Shown here in pieces: positions 18,381-28,106 of a DNA stretch of 64,000 nt; position 1 is the stretch's first letter; the number at the start of each line of letters is the position of its first letter. A model generated the notes under the pieces. The model was not told the DNA's origin. It saw only the letters and a list, made by a program, of their open reading frames with translations, and searched no databases. The translations under genes were made by a program, and so were the position numbers. This DNA is from Methanosarcinales archaeon Met12 (lineage in GTDB: Archaea; Halobacteriota; UBA148; JAJOKI01): assembly GCA_002813105.2 (NCBI GenBank), contig CP017966.2, positions 434,001 to 498,000 of the forward strand. The letters run 5' to 3'.

Positions 18381-18430
18381 TTTCAATCCTTGTTTTACGA
18401 GCTTGCTGAAAGAAGCTCGGTTTATTGGAT
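18381..18430 (+). repeat. 50-bp direct repeat, copy 2 (CRISPR-repeat-like, with hairpin)
   Basis: Identical over 50 bp to 17032-17081, and extended by one base so that it starts GTTTCAATCC. It lies between the HEPN gene (start 18367) and the end of the HNH gene (18449). The hairpin CGAGCTT/AAGCTCG is conserved. On the minus strand it could also act as a terminator for the HNH gene. Confidence 0.85.
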
Positions 18431-18448
18431 GTTGGTCTACAAAGGAGC

Positions 18449-19087
18449 TTATCGATCAGAGGCTACCTCTATTGATGTAGTTTCACTACACATTGAATAG
18501 AGATTTCTACCGTTAATATCTGTGATTATTAGGGAGTTAGTGCGATACCCTTCCTTACTCAACTCACCCACTATATACTTAAGGAACCTGATCCAGCCTC
18601 TAACCTCTAAATCTTTTAATGGTATTCTGTAGTGTATTCCTTCTCTCCCTGCTAAGCTACCTGTTTTATAGTCTTTAAGTATACACCTATCCATTTTCAT
18701 CTGGCAGTCTATTCCCATCTTCTGTAGTCTTTCTTTAATAGGGTCTATCAATGTAAACAACCTTACTGTATTGAGAGTTTTTATTTCTACATACTCTACT
18801 GCCTCTCTTTCGAGGTGCCTGTACCTCTCCAAACTGGGTTTATCATAGTGTAAGATGTTGTGGCAGTTTGCACATAACGTAACCGTGGCCTTAAACGTTT
18901 TGTCTTCTTTTACATGGTGGTTATGTAGTGCCCTATGGTCTGAAAAGCCACATTCCTGACATTTGTTTTTTTTGCCCATTTTTAAGTACCCCCGGCTCTT
19001 TCGCTCGACGAGCTCATCGCCTTTTCTAACAGGCTTCCATCCTTGCTTTATTAGATTTTTCTTCAACCTTAGACTAAGCCGCCACAA
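18449..19087 (-). CDS. HNH nuclease-like protein, possibly 5'-truncated
   Basis: A 212-residue protein. It has a zinc-finger HNH domain at about residues 38-80: CQECGFSDHRALHNHH, then TVTLCANCHNILHYD, giving CxxC, HH and CxxCH. The C-terminal half (about 100-212) contains a strand-rich domain with VRGWIRFLKYIVGEL and is not recognised. The only start in frame is TTG at 19087, but the frame is open for about 20 more codons upstream with plausible protein sequence (GISFDEVFDRSERSTRLW). The gene may therefore have lost its start when Hel308's promoter side was joined. AT-rich, part of the island. Confidence 0.6.
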   Translation of the reverse strand: MWRLSLRLKKNLIKQGWKPVRKGDELVERKSRGYLKMGKKNKCQECGFSDHRALHNHHVKEDKTFKATVTLCANCHNILHYDKPSLERYRHLEREAVEYVEIKTLNTVRLFTLIDPIKERLQKMGIDCQMKMDRCILKDYKTGSLAGREGIHYRIPLKDLEVRGWIRFLKYIVGELSKEGYRTNSLIITDINGRNLYSMCSETTSIEVASDR

Positions 19088-19228
19088 TCTTGTTGATCTC
19101 TCTGACCTGTCAAAAACCTCATCAAAGCTTATGCCATCGAGCCATTAACGATCGCTTGATTGAAGTGATTAGAACTCTGCCCGTTGGACAGAAATACTTT
19201 TCTCACGTCCAGCCATTGGTTTATGGCA

Positions 19229-21388
19229 ATGAAAATAACCGAGCTGTCCTTGCCCAAAAACGTTATTCAATTTTATATGGACTCAGGAATCACAGAGATA
19301 TATCCTCCGCAGGCGGACGCGATCCGACGCGGCCTGCTCGATGGAAAAAACATCGTCGCGGCAATCCCCACCGCATCGGGCAAAACTCTGCTCGCAGAGT
19401 TCGCCATGCTGAAATCCGTGCTAAATGGCGGCAAGGCGATTTACATCGTACCGTTGCGCGCGCTCGCCTCCGAGAAATATGATAGGTTCTCCCAATTCGC
19501 GTCGCTCGGCATCGAAACTGGCATCTCCACAGGCGATTTCGATTCAAAGGACGAGTGGCTGGGCAAATACGATATCATCGTGGCTACCTCTGAAAAAGTG
19601 GACTCGTTGCTAAGAAACAAGGCAAGCTGGATGTACGATATCACCGTGATAGTCGCAGATGAAATCCACCTTATCAACTCTCCTGACAGGGGGCCCACAC
19701 TTGAAATAACGCTGGCAAAACTGATGAAATTGAACCCAAAAGCACAGATCCTTGCGCTGAGTGCTACGATCGGAAACGCTAGCGAGCTGGCAAAATGGTT
19801 GGATGCCGAACTTGTCCAAAGCGACTGGCGCCCCGTAGAGCTGCGAGAGGGCGTCCTCTTTGGAAAAGCGATCAAGTTCATGGACGGGGGGAAGGAAGTC
19901 GATGCGACGAACGAAGACGATGCCATTGCACTCTCGGTCGATACCATAAGGGAGGGGGGGCAATGTCTCATCTTCGCCAATACGCGCAAAAATTCTGAGA
20001 GCATGGCCAGAGAGGTTGGCAAAGCGATCCAAGATTTGATCGATCCCGATGATGATAATAAGCTGGCCGAACTGGCAGGAGAAATCCGCGAGACAGGAGA
20101 GACGAGCTTATGCGAAAAACTTGCCTCCTGCATTGAAAACGGAGCGGCGTTTCACCACGCCGGACTACTAGGTGGACATCGACGCATCATAGAGAATGGC
20201 TACAGATCCAATGTGATCAAGGTCATAGCGTGCACTCCTACGCTAGCGGCAGGTCTCAACTTACCGGCAAGGCGAGTGGTCATCAGAGACTATAGGCGGT
20301 ACGACGCTAACTTTGGATTGACACCCATACCAGTGCTGGAGATCAAACAAATGTGCGGAAGGGCGGGTCGCCCAGGCTTAGACCCATATGGCGAGTCCGT
20401 CCTGATCGCCAAGAGTCTTGATGAATTCGATATGCTGATGGAAAACTACGTACTTGCGAATCCAGAAGACATATGGTCCAAACTTGGCGTAGAGACCACA
20501 TTGCGCACGCATCTACTGTCCACTATCGCGACCGGGTTTGCCCAATCCAGAGAACAGTTATTCGATTTTATAGAGTCTACGTTCTATGCATGTCAGCAGG
20601 AGAGGTGGAGTCTGGAACACGTGGTCGATGCTGTGCTGGAATTTCTTGAAAAGGAGGGCATGATAATCCGGTCAGGTGACGACATCCATGCTACTGAGCT
20701 GGGAGAATTGGTCTCAAGACTGTATATAGACCCGGTGTCCGCATCGATAATTATCAAGGGGCTGAAAAGCGTCGACGATGCCACCACGTTTACACTGCTA
20801 CATTTAATCTGCCAAACACCCGATGTGCGAAAGTTGTACCTCCGCAGCAATGATGGCTCTTGGGTCAATGAGTTAGTAGAGCGGCATCGTGATGAGTTTA
20901 TCTGCGTGCCAGACCCATACGAAAAAGAGTATGAGTGGTTCCTTGCCGAAGCCAAGACTGCGATGCTGTTTTACGACTGGATTTGCGAAGAACATGAAAA
21001 TGACATAATTAAAAAATTCGGCATTGGTCCCGGAGATATAAGAGCGCTGTGCGAACTCGCGGAGTGGCTCATGCACAGCACTGCCGAGTTGTCCGCGCTG
21101 TTGGGTTTAAGATTTACACAAGATGCAAGAGATTTGGTCGAGCAGATTAAATATGGCGCCAGTCCTGAATTGCTTAAACTGATAAAAATAAAGGATGTGG
21201 GCAGAGTCAGAGCGCGCAGGTTGTACAATGCCGGCTATACCGATATCGCCAAACTCAGAGATGCGAATCCCAAAGCGATCATGCGATTGGTCGGGACCAG
21301 AATCGGAATAAAAATCATGAGGCAGTTGGGCGTAGATGTGGAAGCGACGGACAGAAAAACAGGACAGGCAAATCTTCTCGAGTTTTAA
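19229..21388 (+). CDS. hel308: Hel308-type ATP-dependent DNA helicase
   Basis: A 719-residue superfamily 2 helicase. It begins MKITELSLPKNVIQFYMDSG, has the Q-motif YPPQADAIRRG, Walker A IPTASGKTLLAEFA, the DEIH box VIVADEIHLIN, the SAT motif ALSATIGNA and the QMCGRAGRPGLD motif VI. The winged helix, ratchet and helix-hairpin-helix domains follow. It unwinds stalled fork DNA in archaea. Other starts exist (ATG 19223 and 19184), but a TATA-like box near 19190 and the family N-terminus favour 19229. The last residues GQANLLEF could be a clamp or partner-binding tail. Confidence 0.94.
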   Translation: MKITELSLPKNVIQFYMDSGITEIYPPQADAIRRGLLDGKNIVAAIPTASGKTLLAEFAMLKSVLNGGKAIYIVPLRALASEKYDRFSQFASLGIETGISTGDFDSKDEWLGKYDIIVATSEKVDSLLRNKASWMYDITVIVADEIHLINSPDRGPTLEITLAKLMKLNPKAQILALSATIGNASELAKWLDAELVQSDWRPVELREGVLFGKAIKFMDGGKEVDATNEDDAIALSVDTIREGGQCLIFANTRKNSESMAREVGKAIQDLIDPDDDNKLAELAGEIRETGETSLCEKLASCIENGAAFHHAGLLGGHRRIIENGYRSNVIKVIACTPTLAAGLNLPARRVVIRDYRRYDANFGLTPIPVLEIKQMCGRAGRPGLDPYGESVLIAKSLDEFDMLMENYVLANPEDIWSKLGVETTLRTHLLSTIATGFAQSREQLFDFIESTFYACQQERWSLEHVVDAVLEFLEKEGMIIRSGDDIHATELGELVSRLYIDPVSASIIIKGLKSVDDATTFTLLHLICQTPDVRKLYLRSNDGSWVNELVERHRDEFICVPDPYEKEYEWFLAEAKTAMLFYDWICEEHENDIIKKFGIGPGDIRALCELAEWLMHSTAELSALLGLRFTQDARDLVEQIKYGASPELLKLIKIKDVGRVRARRLYNAGYTDIAKLRDANPKAIMRLVGTRIGIKIMRQLGVDVEATDRKTGQANLLEF

Positions 21389-21430
21389 CATAGTAGATGG
21401 AAAATAATTTAAAGCTATGATTTGAAAGAA

Positions 21431-21943
21431 ATGACCCATATGACCATCAAAATTATCGGTGGCATCGCCGAGGTTGGCGACGTTGACGAATTCATCAAAA
21501 CGATGAGCGATATCGCAAGGCGTCACAGCGTCACAATTCAAGCATTAGACGCAGACAGAACTGCGGGTGCAGAACACCTTCGTTTTGCGGCCGAAAAGGC
21601 GATGCGGTCGATTCGAGAGGGACGAAACATCGCCGAGGATTTGGGACTTGAAATTCTTTTGTACGCCTCCGGAAAGCGCCAGATCGAGCGCGCCTTACAG
21701 ATGGGGATTTCGCCTGGCAGGAACAGGATAGCCATCGCCATAGTCGGCAATGATGCGGAGCGTGCAGGCAAGGATGTAATGGAATTTGTTCAAGAGGCGC
21801 CTGTGCTGGACTATAACGAGCGAAAAAAAGATTTAATCGTTAAAACGTTTGGCATCACCGATGCCGAAATCGAAGCAGTCGGGGAGGGGAAAATCCCGGA
21901 GCTGGTGTTGGAAAGAGTGGCATTGTTGGATATCATGAAGTGA
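21431..21943 (+). CDS. cgi121: KEOPS complex subunit Cgi121
   Basis: About 170 residues of the CGI121/TPRKB family, the KEOPS subunit that helps present tRNA for N6-threonylcarbamoyl-adenosine (t6A) formation at position 37. The family patterns are ALDADRTAGAEHLRFAAEKA, ILLYASGKRQIERALQMGI and NRIAIAIVGND. A TATA box AATAATTTAAAG lies at 21400-21411, so transcription would begin near 21430 and the ATG at 21431 or 21440 would be leaderless. The 4-nt gap to cofC is convergent. No other KEOPS gene is in the window. Confidence 0.88.
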   Translation: MTHMTIKIIGGIAEVGDVDEFIKTMSDIARRHSVTIQALDADRTAGAEHLRFAAEKAMRSIREGRNIAEDLGLEILLYASGKRQIERALQMGISPGRNRIAIAIVGNDAERAGKDVMEFVQEAPVLDYNERKKDLIVKTFGITDAEIEAVGEGKIPELVLERVALLDIMK

Positions 21944-21947
21944 TTCT

Positions 21948-22511
21948 CTAATCCCTGCCCGATATCGTGGAGATGGTCACGTCAATCTCACATAAATACC
22001 GTGCCGCGGCGCCAGTCCCATGTATCAATAATTCAACTAAATCCTCGGGCACATCCATGTCAGTGCTGACAAAGAACGAATCATAGATATCAACAGACAT
22101 CCCCCTATCCTGTGCGATTTGGACGTGTCTCAAAAAACTTGTGTTATGATATTGCACTTTGAATAGGTGCGGCTCCCTCAAAAACAACAGATTCGTCCCA
22201 CCGCCCCTCCCAGGCGCTATGACGACATCCGCACTCGAGCCGACGACCTCGTTTATGTGTCTGGGCTGGATCAGTGGCAGGTCAGGCATCACTATCAAAA
22301 TCGGCGTCTGGACATCTCGAATTGCGCCATTGATGGCATCATCCAACGTGCCTCCTGTGAGCACCTCATATTTTCTTACCACAGAGTTGTCGAGTGCATG
22401 GATGACGTCCTCAAGCATGCGCTCCGCAAATTCTTTCCGCTCGAGCGCACTAAGTAGAGGAGACAGACGCGATTTTGCATTCTCCATTTTAAAGGGAATT
22501 ATTGCCTTCAT
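21948..22511 (-). CDS. cofC: 2-phospho-L-lactate guanylyltransferase (or phosphoenolpyruvate guanylyltransferase)
   Basis: A 187-residue nucleotidyltransferase that activates the three-carbon unit of coenzyme F420 with GTP. Family features are MKAIIPFKMENAKSRLSPLLS at the start, ILIVMPDLPLI with the metal aspartate, VIAPGRGGGTNLL, and the C-terminal DMDVPEDLVELL. It diverges from cofG over about 45 nt containing one TATA-like element used by both. The ATG at 22511 fits a leaderless message; GTG 22520 is the alternative. Confidence 0.92.
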   Translation of the reverse strand: MKAIIPFKMENAKSRLSPLLSALERKEFAERMLEDVIHALDNSVVRKYEVLTGGTLDDAINGAIRDVQTPILIVMPDLPLIQPRHINEVVGSSADVVIAPGRGGGTNLLFLREPHLFKVQYHNTSFLRHVQIAQDRGMSVDIYDSFFVSTDMDVPEDLVELLIHGTGAAARYLCEIDVTISTISGRD

Positions 22512-22523
22512 ATCGACCACGGA

Positions 22524-22539
22524 TATGCTTATTTAACCC
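22524..22539. promoter_or_regulatory. Divergent cofC/cofG promoter
   Basis: The element ATGCTTATTTAACCC sits between the two F420 genes. On the minus strand it reads GTTAAATAAGCAT. It is about 15-25 nt from both proposed starts, so one AT-rich box could set both transcripts, giving nearly leaderless messages. No other promoter-like stretch is present in the gap. Confidence 0.4.
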
Positions 22540-22557
22540 TCCTCATATGTGGATGTG

Positions 22558-23502
22558 ATGATTGCTGATTACGTCACCTTCTCTAAAAACGTTTTCATTC
22601 CGGTCACCAACGTCTGCAGAAACAGATGTCATTATTGTGGTTTTAGACGTGATGCCGCCCATCCCGATGCATTTCTGATGACGCCTGAGCAGGTTGACGA
22701 AGTGTTGAGAGTGGGTAGTTCCAGCAGTTGTACCGAAGCGTTGTTTACATTTGGCCAGCCGAGCCATCATGACGTCATCGATTATGTGGCGGAGCTGTGC
22801 CAGATGGCGATCGAGCGTGGCCTTCTCCCACATACAAATGCGGGCGTAGTCAGTTATGCAGACCTCAAAAAATTGAAACCCTTGAACGTCAGCATGGGAT
22901 TGATGGTGGAGACGGTTGGGGAGTTGGAGGCGCACCGCGACAGTCCAGACAAGGTCCCTGCACTGCGCCTGAAGACCATCGAGGATGCTGGGCGATTGAA
23001 GATTCCCTTCACAACAGGCATCCTCGTCGGCATTGGTGAAACGTGGAACGACCGCATTGAATCTCTATTGGCAATTAAAAAATTGCATGCTAAATACGGG
23101 CACATCCAGGAAGTTATCATCCAGAATTTTTTGCCGAAGCCGAACACGCCGATGGCCAATCATCCCCCGCCGACTATACGTGATATGCAGCAGATGATTG
23201 CAACAGCGCGGGAGATTCTGCCGCAAGAAATTGCGATACAAGTGCCGCCAAATCTCATGCCTCCGCAACTGTCAATACCATGGGGCGCATCAGATTTGGG
23301 GGGCATTTCGACTGAAACTGTAGATCATATCAATCCTGAAAGAGAATGGCCTGCTGTAAACGAACTTAATGCGATGGGAATATCTATGAAGGAGCGATTG
23401 CCGATATATCCGCGTTTCATTGCAGCGGGTTGGCATGGTGAAGAAGTTGGCGAACTGGTGGAAAGATATGCCGATGAAAATGGATTCAGAAACGATGAAT
23501 GA
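22558..23502 (+). CDS. cofG: FO synthase subunit 1 (7,8-didemethyl-8-hydroxy-5-deazariboflavin synthase CofG)
   Basis: A radical SAM enzyme, about 314 residues, with the cluster motif CRNRCHYCGF (CxxxCxxC). TGILVGIGETWNDRIESLL and IQNFLPKPNTPM are typical of CofG. With CofH it joins a tyrosine-derived fragment to 5-amino-6-ribitylamino-uracil to make the F420 chromophore. The ATG at 22558 is preferred (leaderless behind the shared box); GTG 22549 is possible. The coding region overlaps the start of cofH. Confidence 0.94.
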   Translation: MIADYVTFSKNVFIPVTNVCRNRCHYCGFRRDAAHPDAFLMTPEQVDEVLRVGSSSSCTEALFTFGQPSHHDVIDYVAELCQMAIERGLLPHTNAGVVSYADLKKLKPLNVSMGLMVETVGELEAHRDSPDKVPALRLKTIEDAGRLKIPFTTGILVGIGETWNDRIESLLAIKKLHAKYGHIQEVIIQNFLPKPNTPMANHPPPTIRDMQQMIATAREILPQEIAIQVPPNLMPPQLSIPWGASDLGGISTETVDHINPEREWPAVNELNAMGISMKERLPIYPRFIAAGWHGEEVGELVERYADENGFRNDE

Positions 23503-24538
23503 TATCATAGAACGGATATGGGGCGGGGAGGTCACAAAGGGTGATGCGCTATTTCTGGCGACCATGGATGTGCACGAATTGTCCCATCTTGCCGACCGAT
23601 TGAGGGCTGCCGCAGCAGGGGACGTCGTCACCTATGTGGTAAATCGCAACGTCAACTTCACGAATTTGTGTATAAACGATTGTGCCTTTTGCGCATTTAG
23701 GAGCGATTCTGGATATGTTCTCAGTACCGAACAAATCTTGCAAAAAGTCGAAGAGGCGGTGGATTCCGGCGCGACCGAGATATGCATTCAGGGCGGTCTG
23801 CGCAGGGGTGCGGCGCTGGATTACTACTGCGAGATGCTGGAATGCATAAAATCACAATTTCAGGTGCATTTACATGCCCTTTCGCCAATGGAGGTACACC
23901 ATGCGGCCGATAATTCCGACATGAGCATATCTGCCGCCCTAACAGCGCTAAAGCGCAGCGGACTGGACTCGATGCCGGGAACCGCCGCGGAGATCCTCGA
24001 CGATCGGGTCCGCCAAAAAATCTGCCCGCGCAAGATTTCCACGGCGCAGTGGGTGGAAGTAATATCCACAGCACACAAGACAGGAATCCCGACGACTGCT
24101 ACGATGTTATACGGGCACATCGAAACCAGAGAAGATAGAATCAACCACCTTCTTTTGATAAGGGACCTGCAGCGAAAAACTCATGGATTTACCGAGTTCA
24201 TACCGCTTCCATTCATGGCGAAAAACAATCGTCTGGGCAAAATCGCACACGGACCGACCGAAATCGACAGCCTTGAGGTGCATGCCCTCTCTCGAATCCT
24301 ATTGCACCGACACATCAAAAACATCCAGGCGTCATGGGTGAAGCTGGGGCGCAGGCTGGCGCAGACGACACTTCTCTGTGGAGTTAACGACCTTGGAGGG
24401 ACCTTGATAGAGGAAAATATATCCAAATCTGCCGGTGGAACGTCTGGCGAGTACATGTCACCCGAGGAGTTTGAGGAGACCATCATCGGCGCAGGGCGCA
24501 TACCGAGAAGAAGGACCACGTTGTACGAGTTAATCTAA
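23468..24538 (+). CDS. cofH: FO synthase subunit 2 (CofH)
   Basis: A radical SAM enzyme of about 356 residues with the motif CINDCAFCAF. It contains VNRNVNFTNLC before the cluster, EICIQGGLRRG after it, and HIKNIQASWVKLG near the end, all typical of CofH, which generates the tyrosine-derived adduct used by CofG. Four in-frame ATGs between 23468 and 23495 overlap the end of cofG. The one at 23468 has GGTGGAAAG before it. It is 67 nt before purS, which has its own leader. Confidence 0.94.
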   Translation: MPMKMDSETMNDIIERIWGGEVTKGDALFLATMDVHELSHLADRLRAAAAGDVVTYVVNRNVNFTNLCINDCAFCAFRSDSGYVLSTEQILQKVEEAVDSGATEICIQGGLRRGAALDYYCEMLECIKSQFQVHLHALSPMEVHHAADNSDMSISAALTALKRSGLDSMPGTAAEILDDRVRQKICPRKISTAQWVEVISTAHKTGIPTTATMLYGHIETREDRINHLLLIRDLQRKTHGFTEFIPLPFMAKNNRLGKIAHGPTEIDSLEVHALSRILLHRHIKNIQASWVKLGRRLAQTTLLCGVNDLGGTLIEENISKSAGGTSGEYMSPEEFEETIIGAGRIPRRRTTLYELI

Positions 24539-24605
24539 ATATTAAAAGTTACTATATACCAAAAGAATCAAATGTCCAGTGAAGTATCTCCAAGATGGTG
24601 ACCTC

Positions 24606-24845
24606 ATGGAAGTCAATGTTACGATAAGTCTAAAAAAAGGAGTTGCTGACCCAGAGGGGGCGAATATTAAGAAGGCCCTGAACTTGCTCGGGTTTGACAA
24701 TGTGATGGACGTAAAGTCGATGAAAACTTTTAGAATAAACATAGATACGAATGACCGAAAAGAGGCTGAAATTGTGTGCGAGAAAATGTGCAAAAAGCTT
24801 CTTGCCAATCCGGTTATCCAGAACTACACGATAGAGATAAGGTGA
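24606..24845 (+). CDS. purS: Phosphoribosylformylglycinamidine synthase, PurS subunit
   Basis: A 79-residue bridging subunit of the FGAM synthase complex. It begins [18 protein letters not shown], contains [19 protein letters not shown], and ends with a conserved strand. The ATG at 24606 is chosen over an upstream one because GATGGTGACCTC gives a ribosome site. It is the first gene of purS-purL-purQ, and purL starts 4 nt after its stop. Confidence 0.93.
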   Translation: MEVNVTISLKKGVADPEGANIKKALNLLGFDNVMDVKSMKTFRINIDTNDRKEAEIVCEKMCKKLLANPVIQNYTIEIR

Positions 24846-24849
24846 TGCC

Positions 24850-27180
24850 ATGCTCCATACAAGGCGCCCCCTCCCTTTTGAATTATGTGATGTCAATTTA
24901 AAGGATGCAAATGATCGGCAGCTAAAAGAGATAAGCGTAGAACTGGGACTTGCGCTCAGTCTGGACGAGATGAAGCGAATACGGGAATACTTCACTAAAA
25001 AAAACAGAAATCCGACCGATATCGAACTTCAGTCGCTGGGTCAGGCGTGGTCGGAACATTGCTGCTATAAAAGCTCTAAATCAATTTTGAAGCAATTCGT
25101 CTTCGGCATAGATGCGCCACAAAATTTCCTCCTGGGAGAGGACGCGGGCGTCGTCGAGTTCGACGACGAGCATGCATATGTGGTTGCACTGGAATCGCAC
25201 AATCACCCATCGGCGATAGAGCCGTATGGTGGTGCTGCGACAGGAATCGGCGGAATCGTAAGGGATGTGGTTTGCATGGGGGCGCAGCCCATTGTGTTGG
25301 CCGATTCGCTGTTCTTTGGGCCGCTGGATTATCTGCACCAAAAGCTTCCGAAGGGCATCAAACACCCCATCTATCTGTTTTCAGGGGTGGTGGCTGGCAT
25401 CAGAGATTACGGAAATAGAATCGGCATCCCGACGACTACGGGGATGGTAGCTTTCGACGATAGTTATCTCGGAAATTGTCTGGTGAATGTCGGATGTGTC
25501 GGCATCGCGAAGAAAAAACACATCATCAGAAGCAGGGTCAAAAGACCGGGGGATGTGTTCGTACTGGCAGGTGGAAGGACAGGGAGAGATGGAATACATG
25601 GGGTCACGTTTGCGTCTATGGAATTGACTGAAACGTCAGAAGAGGAGTCAAGGGGAGCAGTTCAGCTTGGAGATCCTATCACGAAGGAGCCGCTGATCCA
25701 TGCCTGCTTGGAGGCGAATGAGCGAGGATTGCTGAACGGGATGAAGGACCTCGGCGGCGGCGGACTGTCCTGTGTTATCGGCGAGATGGCGCTGGCGGGC
25801 GGATGGGGCGCCAGCATCCAATTGGATAAAGTTCCACTTAAAGAGGGGGGACTGGCGCCGTGGGAAATTTGGGTCTCAGAATCACAGGAGCGCATGATGC
25901 TGGCAGTCGACCCGAAAAATCTTGAGGAAGTATTGAAAATCTTCGGGGACTGGGACATTCTCGCAACTGCCATAGGAGCGGTTATGCCCAAAAAGACGTT
26001 GCGGCTTTCCTATCAAGACGAGAAAATCTTCGAGATGGACTTGGAATTTCTTGTAGATGGGCCGACCTACTGTAAATCACATAGGATTAAAAAACTGGAA
26101 AGAGCGGGACAGGAGGAGAAAGCGTTCAGGGAACCGCAAGATTACGACCAGGTCTTATTGGATTTGTTATCATCGCCAAACATCGCTAGCAAGGAGTGGG
26201 TCATTAGGCAGTATGACCATGAGGTGAGGGCATGCACAATCATAAAGCCTATGCAGGGCATCATTGGACAGCAAACTCATGGAGACGCTGCCGTCATAAA
26301 GCCGCTGGAGAATTCGTATCGAGGTTTGGCACTTAGCGCAGATGTAAACCCCTCGTACACCAAGATAGATCCATACTGGGGCTCAGCGTCTGCTATCGAT
26401 GAGGTGTGTAGAAACTTGACCGCCGTCGGCGCGATACCGCACTCGTTTGCGGACTGCCTGAATTTCGGGAACCCAGATAAGCCAGAAAGGCTGGGCGAGT
26501 TGTACGAGGCGGCAAGGGGTCTTGGATTCGTAGCAAAGGCGCTCGGCATCCCATTCGTATCGGGAAATGTCAGCCTTTATAACGAGGCTCCTACCGGGAC
26601 TATAGCACCAACTCCAACCATTCTCGGTGTGGGCATCGTGCCCGACATCAGACAATGTGTCACAACCGATTTAAAGAGGGGCGGAAATCCGATATATCTG
26701 ATTGGAAAAACCCGTAGAGAATTCGGCGGCTCGGCGTACTCCAAACTCATGCAGGACGCTGCGATGGGCGTTCCGAGGGTTGACCCGGGTGTTTTGAAAA
26801 AATGCATGAATGCGCTTCTGTCTGCGATTCACAATGGTTTTGTATTATCCTGTCATGATGTCTCTGAAGGCGGAATTGCAGTATGCCTGGCCGAGATGAT
26901 GATAGGCGGAGACATCGGAGCAAGCGTCAACGTCAGCGAAATTGCAAATTTGAGAAGCGATTATAAATTGTTCTCCGAATCGAATACGCGGTGGGTCGTT
27001 GAGGTGAAACGCGGCATGGCAGACGAGTTTGAAAAAACATTCAAGGACACTCCACTTTTCGAAATTGGGGAGACAGGAGGGAACGATTTATTAATAGCAG
27101 ATGACAGGGAGTTAATCGACCTGCCGATAGAAGATATGCGAAGCTCCTGGCAAAGGCCGATTTACGATTATATGGGATAA
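24850..27180 (+). CDS. purL: Phosphoribosylformylglycinamidine synthase, PurL subunit
   Basis: A 776-residue small-type PurL, the ATP-dependent synthetase part that makes formylglycinamidine ribonucleotide in purine synthesis. The signatures are [15 protein letters not shown], the [21 protein letters not shown] loop, the [11 protein letters not shown] second-lobe motif and the [12 protein letters not shown] region. The length is typical for archaea with separate PurS and PurQ. AAGGTGATGCC precedes the ATG, and the gene is flanked without gaps by purS and purQ. Confidence 0.97.
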   Translation: MLHTRRPLPFELCDVNLKDANDRQLKEISVELGLALSLDEMKRIREYFTKKNRNPTDIELQSLGQAWSEHCCYKSSKSILKQFVFGIDAPQNFLLGEDAGVVEFDDEHAYVVALESHNHPSAIEPYGGAATGIGGIVRDVVCMGAQPIVLADSLFFGPLDYLHQKLPKGIKHPIYLFSGVVAGIRDYGNRIGIPTTTGMVAFDDSYLGNCLVNVGCVGIAKKKHIIRSRVKRPGDVFVLAGGRTGRDGIHGVTFASMELTETSEEESRGAVQLGDPITKEPLIHACLEANERGLLNGMKDLGGGGLSCVIGEMALAGGWGASIQLDKVPLKEGGLAPWEIWVSESQERMMLAVDPKNLEEVLKIFGDWDILATAIGAVMPKKTLRLSYQDEKIFEMDLEFLVDGPTYCKSHRIKKLERAGQEEKAFREPQDYDQVLLDLLSSPNIASKEWVIRQYDHEVRACTIIKPMQGIIGQQTHGDAAVIKPLENSYRGLALSADVNPSYTKIDPYWGSASAIDEVCRNLTAVGAIPHSFADCLNFGNPDKPERLGELYEAARGLGFVAKALGIPFVSGNVSLYNEAPTGTIAPTPTILGVGIVPDIRQCVTTDLKRGGNPIYLIGKTRREFGGSAYSKLMQDAAMGVPRVDPGVLKKCMNALLSAIHNGFVLSCHDVSEGGIAVCLAEMMIGGDIGASVNVSEIANLRSDYKLFSESNTRWVVEVKRGMADEFEKTFKDTPLFEIGETGGNDLLIADDRELIDLPIEDMRSSWQRPIYDYMG

Positions 27181-27183
27181 ATC

Positions 27184-28011
27184 ATGAAAGTAGAAGACAT
27201 TAATATCTGCATTCTGCGGATAGAGGGTACGAACAACGAGCAGGAGACATGTCTTGCGTTCAAGCGCCTGGGTGCAAAGCCCGAATTAGTTCATCTGAAG
27301 CAATTGACTGGCGAGGTTGCTGAAGCGAGGCGCAGGAACCTGTTCGATTATCAGTGCCTGATGATTCCGGGCGGCTTTTCCTCGGGCGATTACGTTAGGG
27401 CAGGAGCCATCCTGGCCGCCAGGATGAAAAGTACCATGAAGGATGATTTGACCGAATTCGCTGGGGCGGGTTACCCAATCGGCGGCATATGCAACGGATT
27501 TCAGGTGCTGGTTGAACTCGGGCTTCTGCCTGCATTTGATGAAACCATGACCGATTGCCCGGAGGCATGTCTGACGACCAACGACTCGGCGAAATTCGAG
27601 TGCAGGCCGACCCTGTTGAGACATGAAAATAATGGGAATTGTGTTTTTACTGGAAGGATACCAGAAAAGGAAATCCTGTTGATGCCGTCTGCACATGCCG
27701 AGGGGAAAATCGTCTTTTCGCCGCAGGAGCAGGAGCGGTATCTGCAACGCCTAATTGACAACGACCAGGTCGTCTTTCGATATGTAAGCCCAGAAGGGGA
27801 CTATGCCGGGTATCCCTGGAATCCCAATGGTTCCCTGTACAACATCGCAGGGATATGCAATCCAGAAGGAAACGTCTTTGGAATGATGCCGCATCCAGAG
27901 AGGGTGTTTTTTGGCCATCAACATCCTGACTGGACGAGAATCGACAAAGAAAATGGGGACGGCAGGGTGATATTCGAGTCTGTCTTGGGATATATCAGGG
28001 AAAAATTTTAG
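27184..28011 (+). CDS. purQ: Phosphoribosylformylglycinamidine synthase, PurQ glutaminase subunit
   Basis: A 275-residue class I glutamine amidotransferase that feeds ammonia to PurL. It has LMIPGGFSSGDYVRAGA, the nucleophile elbow IGGICNGFQVLVELG, and the His-Glu pair in MPHPERVFFGHQ. The length is near the archaeal form. It starts 4 nt after purL and ends the operon. The 95 nt that follow have no other feature and separate it from a convergent ABC permease gene. Confidence 0.95.
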   Translation: MKVEDINICILRIEGTNNEQETCLAFKRLGAKPELVHLKQLTGEVAEARRRNLFDYQCLMIPGGFSSGDYVRAGAILAARMKSTMKDDLTEFAGAGYPIGGICNGFQVLVELGLLPAFDETMTDCPEACLTTNDSAKFECRPTLLRHENNGNCVFTGRIPEKEILLMPSAHAEGKIVFSPQEQERYLQRLIDNDQVVFRYVSPEGDYAGYPWNPNGSLYNIAGICNPEGNVFGMMPHPERVFFGHQHPDWTRIDKENGDGRVIFESVLGYIREKF

Positions 28012-28106
28012 TCTCTAAGGCTTCAAGTCAATGCAGGGATAAAATAATACTCTACCATGGATGACGGGGTTTAAATATCGTGTTTTTGCACCATCAGAAA
28101 TACCGA

